Positions 23,975-33,585 are shown, counted from the stretch's first letter. The stretch is 64,000 bases of DNA from an uncultured Acetatifactor sp. (GCA_910583845.1 CAJUAB010000010.1:87164-151163); one strand, 5' to 3'. Notes: a model not told the origin generated them from the letters alone. Made by a program: numbers and translations.

Positions 23975-26395
23975 TCAAAACAGAAGAATATAAACCAGTG
24001 TCAGCCCCAGCCCCAGACAGACCAGCAGCAGGCCGAAAGACAGACTGCGGCGGAGGATAAAACCGTCCTCCTTGATCTGGGCGTGCTTCATGGCCAGAAG
24101 ATGCACATATTCCCTTCTGGTAGGGAATCTGCGTTTCCAGGTGTGATTGCCCAGCCATTGCAGGCCGTTCAGCACATGTCCCAGGGCCTCCGTTACGACA
24201 TTTCCCTCCGGAAGTTCCCGGGGCAGCGGGCTGTCCCGGTAAAGAGTCCTGCGCAGCGCCACCACCAGCAGATCCACCGCGCTGTCCAGAAGCCTGCACA
24301 CAATGCCGAACAACAGCGGCAGCAGGGACAGCAGTACCGGACGATACAGCAGCTTTTCCAGATCCAGCCATGCGGGCCAGGGGTTCGTGTAGTCCGAAGG
24401 CGTGTTCCACTTGATCAGACGTTGAACCCCCAGTGCCACACCATTCCCGGCCTGCACAGAACCGGCAGTTTTTTCCCTCTCCCTGATCCGCATGGAACCG
24501 ACTGCGCTCCCGCTTCCCCCGGCCTGCATGGAGCCGCCTGTTATTTCCCTCTCTCCGGCCCGGGCGCTGCATCCGGCAGCGCGAAGGCCTCCCCCTTCGG
24601 AAGCCTCCCGGCACCTCATCAGTCCTCCCCGCACCGCCGCCAGATACACTGCGGCACCGATGCCAAGGGAAATCAGCGCCCCGGCCAGATTTTCCGGGCT
24701 ATAGTAAGCCACCTCTTCCCCGGCCTGGATCAGCCCCATAAAATCCTGCCCCAGCCGCGCCGCCGGGTCCATGGTAAGTCCGGGAACCAGACCCCAGAGC
24801 AGCAGAACCGCCGCGCTGCCGGTGAGGGCAAAGCCCGTCACCGGATTCATATAGGGCTTTTTCTCCTCATAAAATGCCTGTCTTTTAGCATCCTGATTTT
24901 TTTCCACGAATATAGCCACAAACAGCTTGGTCATATAGGCCGCTGTCAGACCCCCGGAAACCAGAAACAGCCCCTCTACGGCGGAAAACAGACTGCCGCC
25001 CCCATATTCCACTATACTCTCATGCAACAGCGTCTTGCTCACGTATCCGGCAGACAGAGGTACGCCGCCCAGCGCCAGGGCTCCCGTCAAAAAGATCCCT
25101 TTCAGCAGCGGTTTCTTTCTACCGTACCCACGAAGTACATTCAGATCCAGCTCATGCACATTGAAATAGATAACCCCCGCCGCCATGAACAGCACCAGCT
25201 TGATCAGGGAATGGTTCACCATATGCAGCAGCGTTCCATGGACGGCCAGCTCATTTCCCTCCCCCGTCAGGCCCTGCATACCGATACCCACCAGGATAAA
25301 GCCGATCTGAGACATGGAGGAGCATGCCAGGGTCCGTTTCAGATCCAGAGAAAACACCGCCAGCACCGCGCCCAGCACCATAGTGACAACCCCCAGGGCC
25401 AGAACCGTCATCCCCCAGCTGTCATCATGGGCAAACAGCTGACAGCTTAACAGTAATATCCCATAGATCCCTGTCTTGGTCAATATGCCGGACAGCAGGG
25501 CAGAGGCCGGTGCCGGCGCCACCGGATGGGCCTTGGGCAGCCAGATATGCAGGGGGAACGCCCCGGCCTTGGCTCCAAACCCCACCAACATGCAGATTCC
25601 CGCTGCATACAGCACTTCCTTGTTTTCACAACCCTCAGCAGCCGCCAAAAGCCCCGCGATCTCCAGAGTGCCCAGCTGCCGGTAAAGCAGAAAAATCCCC
25701 ATCAGCATCACCAGCCCGCCCAGAACCGCCACGGCCAGATAGGTGTCCGCCGCCTCCAGAGAGGGGATATTTTCCTCCTGCGCCACCCATACATAGGAGG
25801 TAAAAGACATGATCTCAAAAAAGATAAATGTGGTCATAAGGTCCGCCGACAGAAACACGCCCATGACGGCTCCCAGCGTCCATAGCAGAAACAGGTAAAA
25901 GCGGCTCACATGCCGGTGATGGGCAAAATATTCCCCCGAAAACAGCGTGGTCATAAGCCACATAAAAGCCGCCGCCACTCCATAGATCAGTCGCAGGCCG
26001 TCCATGCAAAAATGCAGGCCGAAGCCGCAGATCCCGGGAATTACGCACTCCAGCGCCGTCCCCGCGGGCTCGTACAGACGCGGCGGCATGAGCCGGGCAT
26101 TCCGGTAAAATATACCCGCTGCCAGAAGCATCAGCAGAAACTGCACCGTCACGGCGCAGACAGCCAGGACACGGCCGGTCCGGGATATCCCCTGCCCATC
26201 CCGCTCTCCGCCGCCCGTCCGGCCTGCCCCATACACTGCAAGTCCCATCAGAAACGGCAGAAATACCAGAATCGCCAGAATTACATTCCTGCCCGCCGGT
26301 TCCAGTGTTCGCGCCGCCGCGCCGACAGATCTCCAGACCCGGCCGGTTATATCCATGATCCTCCTGCACTGTATCCCCTGCTCCATCATAGTCAT
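23975..26395 (-). CDS. Antiporter-like (ND5/NuoL-type) subunit with long C-terminal extension
   Basis: An 806-residue, multi-helix membrane protein of the proton-conducting complex I/Mrp superfamily. The core motif GFGAKAGAFPLHIWLPKAHP is followed by APASALLSGILTKTG, with the channel lysines present. The extra C-terminal 200 residues include a Gly/Ser/Arg-rich repeat-like segment (GSMQAGGSG, GSMRIRERE, GSVQAGNG), two hydrophobic stretches and a final transmembrane helix, resembling the NuoL lateral arm in position only. It is the last gene of the Mrp/Mbh-like operon. The start at 26395 follows GAGG by five bases; ATG at 26413 is an alternative. Confidence 0.85.
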   Translation of the reverse strand: MTMMEQGIQCRRIMDITGRVWRSVGAAARTLEPAGRNVILAILVFLPFLMGLAVYGAGRTGGGERDGQGISRTGRVLAVCAVTVQFLLMLLAAGIFYRNARLMPPRLYEPAGTALECVIPGICGFGLHFCMDGLRLIYGVAAAFMWLMTTLFSGEYFAHHRHVSRFYLFLLWTLGAVMGVFLSADLMTTFIFFEIMSFTSYVWVAQEENIPSLEAADTYLAVAVLGGLVMLMGIFLLYRQLGTLEIAGLLAAAEGCENKEVLYAAGICMLVGFGAKAGAFPLHIWLPKAHPVAPAPASALLSGILTKTGIYGILLLSCQLFAHDDSWGMTVLALGVVTMVLGAVLAVFSLDLKRTLACSSMSQIGFILVGIGMQGLTGEGNELAVHGTLLHMVNHSLIKLVLFMAAGVIYFNVHELDLNVLRGYGRKKPLLKGIFLTGALALGGVPLSAGYVSKTLLHESIVEYGGGSLFSAVEGLFLVSGGLTAAYMTKLFVAIFVEKNQDAKRQAFYEEKKPYMNPVTGFALTGSAAVLLLWGLVPGLTMDPAARLGQDFMGLIQAGEEVAYYSPENLAGALISLGIGAAVYLAAVRGGLMRCREASEGGGLRAAGCSARAGEREITGGSMQAGGSGSAVGSMRIREREKTAGSVQAGNGVALGVQRLIKWNTPSDYTNPWPAWLDLEKLLYRPVLLSLLPLLFGIVCRLLDSAVDLLVVALRRTLYRDSPLPRELPEGNVVTEALGHVLNGLQWLGNHTWKRRFPTRREYVHLLAMKHAQIKEDGFILRRSLSFGLLLVCLGLGLTLVYILLF

Positions 26396-26536
26396 TCTTT
26401 CCTCTTTCTGCATACCGGTAGTTGACTTGTCAACTACTGCTGTGCCTGCGGTATTGCACTAATAAACCTCTCCTCAAATCCGACTCCGGTAAACTTTTGT
26501 GGGTACCTTTTCCTGACAGTTCTTCCGGTAGACCCT

Positions 26537-28018
26537 CTATTCTGTCGGCATCACCGCCGCCACTTTGTTCAGGAACTCAACAATGGGCCGGGAATGCAGC
26601 CCGAAATACAAGATCACCGCCGCGAATATGACCAGAGGCATCAGCATCTTCCAGCCCGGGTCGCCTGCGTCAGGCAACGCGGTATCATCAAAATCTTTCC
26701 CCGGGAAAAAGGCTCTCACCGAAATTGTCAGCATATAGATGGCCGTGAGCAGCGCTGACACCAGCAGTGCCGCCACTCCCACCCAGGCCAGAGGACTCCC
26801 GCAGTCCGCCGCCGCCCGGGCCAGCTGCCATTTGCTGACAAAGCCCGCCAGACCCGGCACCCCCATCAGGGCCATACCGCACAGGGTAAAAATTCCAAAG
26901 ACAATGGGCATTTTCCGCCCCATTCCGTCCAGTTCATGCACATAGCTGCGGCCTGTCTCATGCATCACGGCTCCGGCGCAGAAGAAGGACCCGATTTTCA
27001 TAAAGGAGTGGAACAACATATGGCACAGCGCCCCGGCCAGCCCCAGAGGGCTCATCAATACCACGCCAAACAAGATATAGGACAGATTGCTCACCGTGGA
27101 CCAGGCCAGGCGGCGTTTGATGTGCGTCTCTTTCAACGCCCGGCTGCAGCCGTAGACAATGGTAAAGATCACCAGGGCCATCACCACATTCTGCGCCCAG
27201 GTGCCGCGCAGCAGCCCGGTTCCAAAGCTGTAATAGGTAACGCGCATGGTGGCGAAAGCGCCTGTGTTGACCACCGCCACCGCATGGAGCAGCGCCGTCA
27301 CCGGCGTGGGAGCCACCCCCGCCCTGGGCAGCCAGCCCGAAAAAGGCCAGACGGCCGTCTTCACCCCAAAGCCCAGGAAGCACAGCACATACATCAGCAG
27401 CATCATATCTGTCCTGCCCCCGGTCTTGTCCGGATCAAGCACCCCTCCCGGCACAAAGGCGGAAGTGGTTCCATAGGACAGAATAAAAATCATGCCGATA
27501 AAGGCAAAGGCCGCGCCGCCGATCATATAATACAGATAGCTACGGCTGGCCAGCTCTGCCTCTCTGGTCCGGGTATGCATAATCAGGGGCAGCGTTACCA
27601 GGCTCATCATCTCAAAGAAAAAATACATGGTCAGAATGTTGTCCGCCATGGCGATTCCCAGCGTGATCCCATATGTGATCACATAGAACATAAAGAAACT
27701 TTTCTCGTTGGGATCGTTTTCCATGTACTCGAAGGAATAAAGTATGGCCAGGGGCCACAGCGCCGCCGCCAGGGCCGCGAATACCCGCCCCATCCCGTCC
27801 AGGTGAAAGCTGACCCGCAGATTGCCGGTAAACCGGAACAGCACAAAAGCCGCCTGAGGCTGAAAGAGCAGCATAGTGGTCACCAGAATGGAATTAATCA
27901 GCACCAGGGCTTCTATATACCAGAGCATTTCCCTTCTGCTGCGGAAAGGGAGCAGGGGAATCAGAATCCCCCCCAGGATGGGAAGCAGCACCACCGTTAT
28001 CATTACCGCTATATGCAT
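26537..28018 (-). CDS. Antiporter-like membrane subunit (Proton_antipo_M), third copy
   Basis: A 493-residue subunit with about 14 transmembrane helices. The conserved helix motif reads GFGVKTAVWPFSGWLPRAGV, then PTPVTALLHAVAVVNTG: the second channel position is Asn where the paralogues at 23975, 28189 and 29858 have Lys. NuoL-type subunits also vary here, so it may still conduct protons or cations, perhaps with different properties. AAGGAG precedes ATG. It lies between two paralogous genes, with a 170-base palindromic spacer upstream. Confidence 0.88.
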   Translation of the reverse strand: MHIAVMITVVLLPILGGILIPLLPFRSRREMLWYIEALVLINSILVTTMLLFQPQAAFVLFRFTGNLRVSFHLDGMGRVFAALAAALWPLAILYSFEYMENDPNEKSFFMFYVITYGITLGIAMADNILTMYFFFEMMSLVTLPLIMHTRTREAELASRSYLYYMIGGAAFAFIGMIFILSYGTTSAFVPGGVLDPDKTGGRTDMMLLMYVLCFLGFGVKTAVWPFSGWLPRAGVAPTPVTALLHAVAVVNTGAFATMRVTYYSFGTGLLRGTWAQNVVMALVIFTIVYGCSRALKETHIKRRLAWSTVSNLSYILFGVVLMSPLGLAGALCHMLFHSFMKIGSFFCAGAVMHETGRSYVHELDGMGRKMPIVFGIFTLCGMALMGVPGLAGFVSKWQLARAAADCGSPLAWVGVAALLVSALLTAIYMLTISVRAFFPGKDFDDTALPDAGDPGWKMLMPLVIFAAVILYFGLHSRPIVEFLNKVAAVMPTE

Positions 28019-28037
28019 GATGTTTTCTCCTTATTAA

Positions 28038-28180
28038 AATCGCTGCGCGATGGCTCTAAAGCGTAAAGTCCCTTCGGCGCACCCTCATGAGAGGAAGTCT
28101 CATTCGAAAACGCACTCATGATACTTCCTCTCGTGCGCCTTCGCGACTTTACCGGTCTCCCAATCGCTGCGCGATGGCTC
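28038..28180. repeat. Intergenic palindromic element bounded by 19-bp direct repeats
   Basis: AATCGCTGCGCGATGGCTC occurs at 28038-28056 and again at 28162-28180. Between them GTAAAGTC...GGCGCAC (28063-28081) and GTGCGCC...GACTTTAC (28134-28152) form a long imperfect hairpin, continued by GAGAGGAAGT/ACTTCCTCTC. Each direct repeat also contains ATCGC/GCGAT. The element fills the gap between two operon genes and resembles a small mobile palindromic repeat (MITE or REP-like), perhaps also an mRNA processing site. Confidence 0.8.
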
Positions 28181-28188
28181 ACCCCCAC

Positions 28189-29769
28189 TTACCCCAGAAC
28201 CTGCGCCGCGATTTTATCCGCGTATTCTGTAAGGACATCGGGAAACAGGCCCGCGGCCAGCGCCAGAGCTGCCAGAAACAACAGCGGAACCAGCATGGCC
28301 GCCATCCCCCGTTGCTCCGCGGCTTCCCCTGCCTCTTTCCCCCATAGCGACCGGTCCCGGTCTTCTTCCCCGGATTCTCCGGGAAAGAACCCCTTTGTGA
28401 CAACAGGCAGAAGATACCCGGCAGTGAGCAGGGCGCTGACAAGGAGCATGGCCGCGCTCCCATACCCCCAGGGTCCCGGGACCGCCTCCAGAGCGCCCTG
28501 GGCCAGATACCATTTACTCAGAAAACCGCCGGTGGGGGGAATACCGATGAGAGACAGGGAAAAAATCGTATAGCACCACAGTGTAACAGGCATTTTCCTC
28601 CCGATGCCAGCCAGCTCTCCCACCTTTGTTTTTCCATAACGGAACAGGAAAACTCCCGCGATGAGGAACAGCCCGCACTTTGCCGCCGCGTGGAAAGCCG
28701 CGTGAAGCAGCGCCCCCGTGAATCCGGCGGGGGACAGCACCGCCAGCCCAAGGAGGATATAGGACAGATTGCTCACCGTGGAATAAGCCAGACGCTTTTT
28801 CAGAACCGGTTCCCGGAAAGCCAGCAGAGAACCCATGAATATGGTTGTGAGGGCCAGCGCCATCCAGGTGTATTGCACCCATGTCCCCCGCAGGAAATCC
28901 GGTCCCACGATATAGTAAACCACCCGGATGACTGCCAGCACACCCGATTTTACAATGACGCCGGACAGGACCGCGGAGGCGGGAGAGGGTGCCACAGGAT
29001 GGGCCGTGGGCAGCCAGGCGTGCAGGGGAAACATCCCCGCCTTGGCTCCGAACCCGACCAGCATAAGCATCACCGCCGCCAGCAGAAAGCGTTCATGCCC
29101 CTGTATCACAGATAGACTCAGGATTCCCCCCGGCGTAAAGGTCAAATCCCCACAGAACCCATGGAGGCAGAATATTCCAAACAGGCCCATGTACGCGCCG
29201 CAGAGGGAATAAAAAAGATATTTCAGCGCCGCCATGATCGCCTCCCTGCTGCCGTTATGCAGCACCAGGGGAAATGATGTAAGCGTCATAAATTCGTAAA
29301 ACAGATACATTGTCACCAGGTTTCCCGCAAAATCCAGACAGATCAGCACACCATAGAGCAGCAGACAGAAACCGGAGAACCGTTTTTCTTCCCCTTCCCG
29401 GCGCATATACAGCGTGCTGTAAATTCCCACAGGCACCCACACCGCCGTCACCAGGCTCACAAACCATCTTCCAATGCCGTCCACCTGAAAACAGATGGGA
29501 ATATCCTCCATCAGATAAAACAATGTGACGCTTCGCTCGCCGCTCCAGGCTGCCCACAGCGCTGAACCAGCCGCCGTCAGCAGCGCGCCTGTGGCAAGGA
29601 TATCCGCCGCTTTTTGCCCTGTTCTCTCCGGTCTCTGTTCTCCGCCCGGAGCTTTCCTGCCATCCCTTTTCCCCGGAAGCGCCCGATGCTCCGCAAAGGA
29701 CCATATCAGCAGGGAAACACCCGCAAGCCATGCCACCAGAACAGGAAACAATATCCACAGATTGCTCAT
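28189..29769 (-). CDS. Antiporter-like membrane subunit (Proton_antipo_M), second copy
   Basis: A 526-residue MrpD/NuoM-like membrane subunit. The signature GFGAKAGMFPLHAWLPTAHP, then SPASAVLSGVIVKSG, contains both Lys residues used for ion translocation in this superfamily. The early segment (24-60) has a charged insert. It is one of four such subunits in the operon and sits 88 bases after the 29858 gene. It would lie in the cytoplasmic membrane within a large complex. Confidence 0.9.
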   Translation of the reverse strand: MSNLWILFPVLVAWLAGVSLLIWSFAEHRALPGKRDGRKAPGGEQRPERTGQKAADILATGALLTAAGSALWAAWSGERSVTLFYLMEDIPICFQVDGIGRWFVSLVTAVWVPVGIYSTLYMRREGEEKRFSGFCLLLYGVLICLDFAGNLVTMYLFYEFMTLTSFPLVLHNGSREAIMAALKYLFYSLCGAYMGLFGIFCLHGFCGDLTFTPGGILSLSVIQGHERFLLAAVMLMLVGFGAKAGMFPLHAWLPTAHPVAPSPASAVLSGVIVKSGVLAVIRVVYYIVGPDFLRGTWVQYTWMALALTTIFMGSLLAFREPVLKKRLAYSTVSNLSYILLGLAVLSPAGFTGALLHAAFHAAAKCGLFLIAGVFLFRYGKTKVGELAGIGRKMPVTLWCYTIFSLSLIGIPPTGGFLSKWYLAQGALEAVPGPWGYGSAAMLLVSALLTAGYLLPVVTKGFFPGESGEEDRDRSLWGKEAGEAAEQRGMAAMLVPLLFLAALALAAGLFPDVLTEYADKIAAQVLG

Positions 29770-29857
29770 ATCTTCCTCTTTTCACATATTGACAGGCGGA
29801 GCCGGTTTCCGCCTTACGCCGCGTCCGGCCATCCGGCCCAAATGCCGCCCACCACGG

Positions 29858-31414
29858 TTATGAAAACATTCCAAGGCCCCGCTGGATCAGTCCGATCAGA
29901 GGCTCTGAGTTCAGTCCCAACAGAATGTTGAGCAGAATAAACAGAATCATGGCCACCGCCTTTGCCGGCTGCTGCCGCATCGTAATCTCTCTGTAGTTCT
30001 CCGGCATACGGGAGGTTTTTTCCCTTCCGTCTTCCTGTTTTGCAGGCTTTTCCTCCGAAGCTGTGATTTTTACCGGAGAATAGATGCGGATGACAGTCCT
30101 CATGAAATACACCGCGTTCAGCACGGTGCTGATGGCCAGGGCGATCAGCGTGGGCAGCATCTTGATCTCATGCCCCACCGCCGCCTGAGAGAAAAACAGT
30201 TTGGATATGAATCCCGCGAACATGGGCACGCCCACCATGGACAGAGCCCCCACGGTAAACGCCACCCCCGCCAGCCTGTTGCGGCGTCCGGCACCGTTTA
30301 AATCCTTGAAATACCTGCTGCCGCCGGAGGCGTCGGTGATACCGGAGGCTGCCACGAACAGCAGGGACTTGGTGGCCGCATGGCAGATCACATGATAGAT
30401 GCTGGCGATCACCCCCTCCATGGTGCCCAGGCCAAAGCCCATATAGATATAGCCGATCTGGGCCACCGAGGAGTAGGCGATCATACGCCGGATATCACTC
30501 TCCCGGATGGCGTCCACAGAGCCCATGATCATTCCCGCGATGCCGAACACAAACAGCACATGAATCACTTTGCTGCCGCTGAATACGTCAAACCCTATGA
30601 CCCGGCAGAATATTTTCACCAGCAGGAAAATGTAGCCCTTGGACACCAGAGAGGACAGAATTGCCGCGGAGGACACTGTGGAATATCCGTAGGCATCCGG
30701 CAGCCAGTTGTGAAAGGGAAACAGGGCGCTTTTGATGGCCAGGCCCACGCACATCAGGCAGATGGCCACCAGCAGGGGCCGCTCATACATCCCCTCCGCC
30801 GCCAGGACCTGAACGCTCTCCCTGATATTGCTCATGAGCAGATGTCCGGTCAGGTCATACAAAAAGCAAAGACCCAACAGCAGCAGACCCGACCCCAACA
30901 GACTCATGATCATATACCGGGCCGCTGCCTCAACGGTCCGACCGCTGCGCCTGATCATAATCAGTCCGCAGGCGGAAATGGTATTGATCTCCACAAACAC
31001 ATAGGCGGTGAACAGATCATTGGTATAGATCAGGGCCAGCAGAGAGCAGAGCAGCAGATCCACCATAATATAGTACAGATTCTGCCTGGAGGCTTCAATC
31101 TCCGCCTCCCGTTCCCGTTCTCCCCCCAGCATACACAGCAGCATGATCGCGCAGAAAAAGACTGCCATCAGCGCCTCCAATATGCCTGCCCGGATCTCAT
31201 TGCCCCATGGAGCGGGGAAATGCCCCATGGTATAGACATAGGCCTCCCCCGTCCGGCACACATACCACAGAACCGCCACGGACATGACGCCGCACAGCCC
31301 GATCACCGCGCCGTTTACCCTTTTTGCCCATTTCCCTCCGAGGATGGAAGACAGAGGCCCGGAAAAAAGAGAAAGAATAATGGAGAAAAAGGGAAAGTTC
31401 CGAATAAAGTCCAT
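29858..31414 (-). CDS. MrpD/NuoN-like antiporter subunit, first copy
   Basis: A 518-residue membrane protein with the family motif GLAIKSALFPFHNWLPDAYG and then SSAAILSSLVSKGY, typical of MrpD/MbhH. A hydrophilic cytoplasmic loop occurs near residues 448-485. It follows mrpC by 14 bases with a strong ribosome site (AAGGAGG). By order (E-F-G-D-E/B-C-D) it is the positional equivalent of MrpD/MbhH; the three further copies downstream are extra. Confidence 0.9.
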   Translation of the reverse strand: MDFIRNFPFFSIILSLFSGPLSSILGGKWAKRVNGAVIGLCGVMSVAVLWYVCRTGEAYVYTMGHFPAPWGNEIRAGILEALMAVFFCAIMLLCMLGGEREREAEIEASRQNLYYIMVDLLLCSLLALIYTNDLFTAYVFVEINTISACGLIMIRRSGRTVEAAARYMIMSLLGSGLLLLGLCFLYDLTGHLLMSNIRESVQVLAAEGMYERPLLVAICLMCVGLAIKSALFPFHNWLPDAYGYSTVSSAAILSSLVSKGYIFLLVKIFCRVIGFDVFSGSKVIHVLFVFGIAGMIMGSVDAIRESDIRRMIAYSSVAQIGYIYMGFGLGTMEGVIASIYHVICHAATKSLLFVAASGITDASGGSRYFKDLNGAGRRNRLAGVAFTVGALSMVGVPMFAGFISKLFFSQAAVGHEIKMLPTLIALAISTVLNAVYFMRTVIRIYSPVKITASEEKPAKQEDGREKTSRMPENYREITMRQQPAKAVAMILFILLNILLGLNSEPLIGLIQRGLGMFS

Positions 31415-31428
31415 TGCTTTTCCTCCTT

Positions 31429-31863
31429 TTACCTTTCTGTTCTTTGGGATGCCTCTCCGGAGGCTCCCCTGTTATCTTCTTCGCTCTCCGGAGGCAGACT
31501 GTTCTGCAGCGTGGTGATCTCATCCAGATCCAGCGTGTGGTACCGCCGGTACAAACGGATCGTCAGAGACAGCATCAGCGCCGTCACCGACACGGACACC
31601 ACAATACCCGTCAGCACCAGGCCGCTGGGTATGGGATTCACATACGCCTCCACACTCTGAACGCCGTCCACGACCACCGGTGCCTTGCGCCCGTCAATAT
31701 AGCCCTTCATCGCCAGAAACAGATAAGTGGCCGTGTCCATGATATTCAGCCCGATAATCTTTTTAATCAGATTTTTCTGCAGGAGCAGATTGGAAAAGCC
31801 AATGCCGAACAGGATCATGGCCACAGCCTCTCCATAATTGCGAATCAGATTTCCCAGATCCAA
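31429..31863 (-). CDS. mrpC: MrpC/NuoK-like subunit
   Basis: A small membrane subunit of about 144 residues with three transmembrane helices. The middle of the protein (GLNIMDTATYLFLAMKG) and the motif IPSGLVLTGIVVSVSVTALML match MrpC, which corresponds to NuoK of complex I. The N-terminus is uncertain. TTG at 31863 follows GGGAGG and is preferred because a perfect hairpin (CTCTGGAG/CTCCAGAG, 31884-31903) lies just upstream; GTG at 31908 would add 15 residues and sit right after the preceding stop. The C-terminal tail is acidic and polar. Confidence 0.85.
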   Translation of the reverse strand: MDLGNLIRNYGEAVAMILFGIGFSNLLLQKNLIKKIIGLNIMDTATYLFLAMKGYIDGRKAPVVVDGVQSVEAYVNPIPSGLVLTGIVVSVSVTALMLSLTIRLYRRYHTLDLDEITTLQNSLPPESEEDNRGASGEASQRTER

Positions 31864-31909
31864 CTGAACTTCCCTCCCCAACACTCTGGAGTATGCTCCA
31901 GAGCACACT

Positions 31910-32878
31910 CTAATACCCGCCCTTGCGGAACATCACATAGAAAGTATACATAGTGCCTGCCACCACCACTCCCACACAGATATTCAGAAGCAGAATGAGC
32001 CCGCTGCTCAGAATGGCTCCCGGTGTGCCCAGAGGGATCACACTCTCTATGTGGTTGGCCCCTGTATAAAAGGAATAGGTTTTGGACAGGCAATAACAGG
32101 CCAGCGCCCCGAAACTCATCCATTTATAAGTGGCACCGGTAAAGAACCGCTCTGCCCTGGCAAAGCCGAAAGCGCTGACATAGAGAATCAGCCCCGCGCC
32201 GATCACCGCGCCGCCGGAAAAACCGCCCCCCGGCCCCAGGTGACCGCAGAGAATGATATAGATGCCAAATATTATTATAAAGGGAACCAACAGCCTTGCC
32301 GCCGTCTGCAAAATCACATCGTTTTTCGGCTCGTAGGCCCTGTCATTCATCTCTGCCTCCTCGCCGCGCTCTCCCTCTTTCCCGTCCGCCCGAAGCAGGA
32401 TCAGCACCGTGCAGGTGGCAATAAACAACACATGGGATTCCCCCAGCGTGTCAAAGGCCCTGTAATCCAGTATCATGCCCGTGACAATATTCACCGCCCC
32501 CGTCTCCTGCAATCCCTTCTCAATATATCTCTGCGGCACCTCATTGTTTACCGGCTTGTCCGCCTCTCCGAAGGGAGGCAGATCCGCCACGCCGATCAAC
32601 AGCATGGATACCAGAAAAACACAGAACAACAGACTGAAAATCCGATATATTTTTTTGAAGAGCAGCATCTCCCGGTTATGCTCCGTATCATAAACCCGGG
32701 CCCGCACCCGCTTTTTGTCCTCCTGATGCCGACGCCTGGTGCCCTCATCCTCCTGCCGCGGGCTCTGGGGCCGCATCTCCAGATTGCCCAGGTAGAGGTC
32801 CCTGCTGCCCTCCAGCCAGGATTTCAGTCTGTAGGAGATGGTTTTCTCATATTGCTCCTTGGGCACCTTTCTGCTCAC
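31910..32878 (-). CDS. Fused MbhE (MrpA C-terminal) and MrpB/MnhB subunit
   Basis: A 322-residue fusion. After a charged N-terminus (1-65), residues about 75-175 hold the MbhE/MrpA-C-terminal motif GAVNIVTGMILDYRAFDTLGE. Residues about 190-322 are MnhB-like, with NDVILQTAARLLVPF and the hallmark GHLGPGGGFSGG. In Mrp and Mbh complexes these parts are usually separate proteins (MbhE, MbhF) or MrpA plus MrpB. The gene overlaps the MbhD-like gene by four bases (ATGA), which implies coupled translation. Confidence 0.87.
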   Translation of the reverse strand: MSRKVPKEQYEKTISYRLKSWLEGSRDLYLGNLEMRPQSPRQEDEGTRRRHQEDKKRVRARVYDTEHNREMLLFKKIYRIFSLLFCVFLVSMLLIGVADLPPFGEADKPVNNEVPQRYIEKGLQETGAVNIVTGMILDYRAFDTLGESHVLFIATCTVLILLRADGKEGERGEEAEMNDRAYEPKNDVILQTAARLLVPFIIIFGIYIILCGHLGPGGGFSGGAVIGAGLILYVSAFGFARAERFFTGATYKWMSFGALACYCLSKTYSFYTGANHIESVIPLGTPGAILSSGLILLLNICVGVVVAGTMYTFYVMFRKGGY

Positions 32879-33174
32879 GAATTCCGCCTCCTTCTGTATT
32901 CCAGCTCATTCTCCGCCTCTTTCTCCGCGGCGTCCGCCCCCATGATGGCGTGTATTTTTTTCAGAGTCAGCACAAACAGCACAGTGGTGACTCCCGCGCC
33001 CACCGCCGCCTCCGTGACAGCCAGATCCGGAGATTCCAGAATCACCCAGATCACAGACATCACAAGGCTGTAGGACATAAAGATGAGCACTGTGTTCAGC
33101 AGACTCCTGGACAGACTTGCCGCCACCGCGCATACAATCAGAAATACAAATAAAATGCAAGTGAAAACTGTCAT
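32875..33174 (-). CDS. MbhD/DUF4040-like subunit
   Basis: A 99-residue membrane protein with three hydrophobic segments and the motif ESPDLAVTEAAVGAGVTTVLF, typical of MbhD, which corresponds to the MrpA C-terminal region and NuoJ. It has a charged, Glu-rich C-terminal tail. It overlaps the next gene by four bases and starts 15 bases after mrpG. Confidence 0.9.
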   Translation of the reverse strand: MTVFTCILFVFLIVCAVAASLSRSLLNTVLIFMSYSLVMSVIWVILESPDLAVTEAAVGAGVTTVLFVLTLKKIHAIMGADAAEKEAENELEYRRRRNS

Positions 33175-33189
33175 GACCGTCCTCCTTCC

Positions 33190-33582
33190 TCACTCTTGCC
33201 GCTCCGTCGCGGCCCTGTTCCCCTCTTCCTCCGGTTTTGCCCCCTGCTCCTGTCCCAGCGCCAGCCTGCGGTAATGCTTCTCCGGCTCCTCATCCGTAGT
33301 CACCTCCAGCCTCGCGATCAGATGGGAGGACGTGGGGGAGGACAGCCATAAAAACAGAATCACCAGAAAGAGCTTCAAAGAGGTAAAATTCCATCCGCTT
33401 ATCACAATCAGTCCTAGCATACAGCAGCCGATCCCCAGCGTGTCCCCCATGGCCGCCGCATGCATACGGTTCAGCACATAGTGAAAACGAAACACCCCGA
33501 TCATCTCTATGACAAATATCCCCAGGCCCATGAGCAGCAGCGCCGCCCCCGCCAGAAAACGCAGCCATTCCAGTACCGCCAT
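33190..33582 (-). CDS. mrpG: MrpG/MnhG-like subunit
   Basis: A 130-residue subunit with three transmembrane helices and the motifs GVFRFHYVLNRMHAAAMGDTLGIG and LSSPTSSHLIAR, diagnostic for MnhG/MbhC. The C-terminal 35 residues are polar and dispensable-looking. It begins three bases after mrpF. Confidence 0.92.
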   Translation of the reverse strand: MAVLEWLRFLAGAALLLMGLGIFVIEMIGVFRFHYVLNRMHAAAMGDTLGIGCCMLGLIVISGWNFTSLKLFLVILFLWLSSPTSSHLIARLEVTTDEEPEKHYRRLALGQEQGAKPEEEGNRAATERQE

Positions 33583-33585
33583 CTT

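Noticed and set aside
23865..24614. 249-residue frame overlapping the NuoL-like gene
   Set aside because: It is an antisense-free shadow in another frame of the large antiporter-like gene, Gly/Arg/Ser-rich and without domains.
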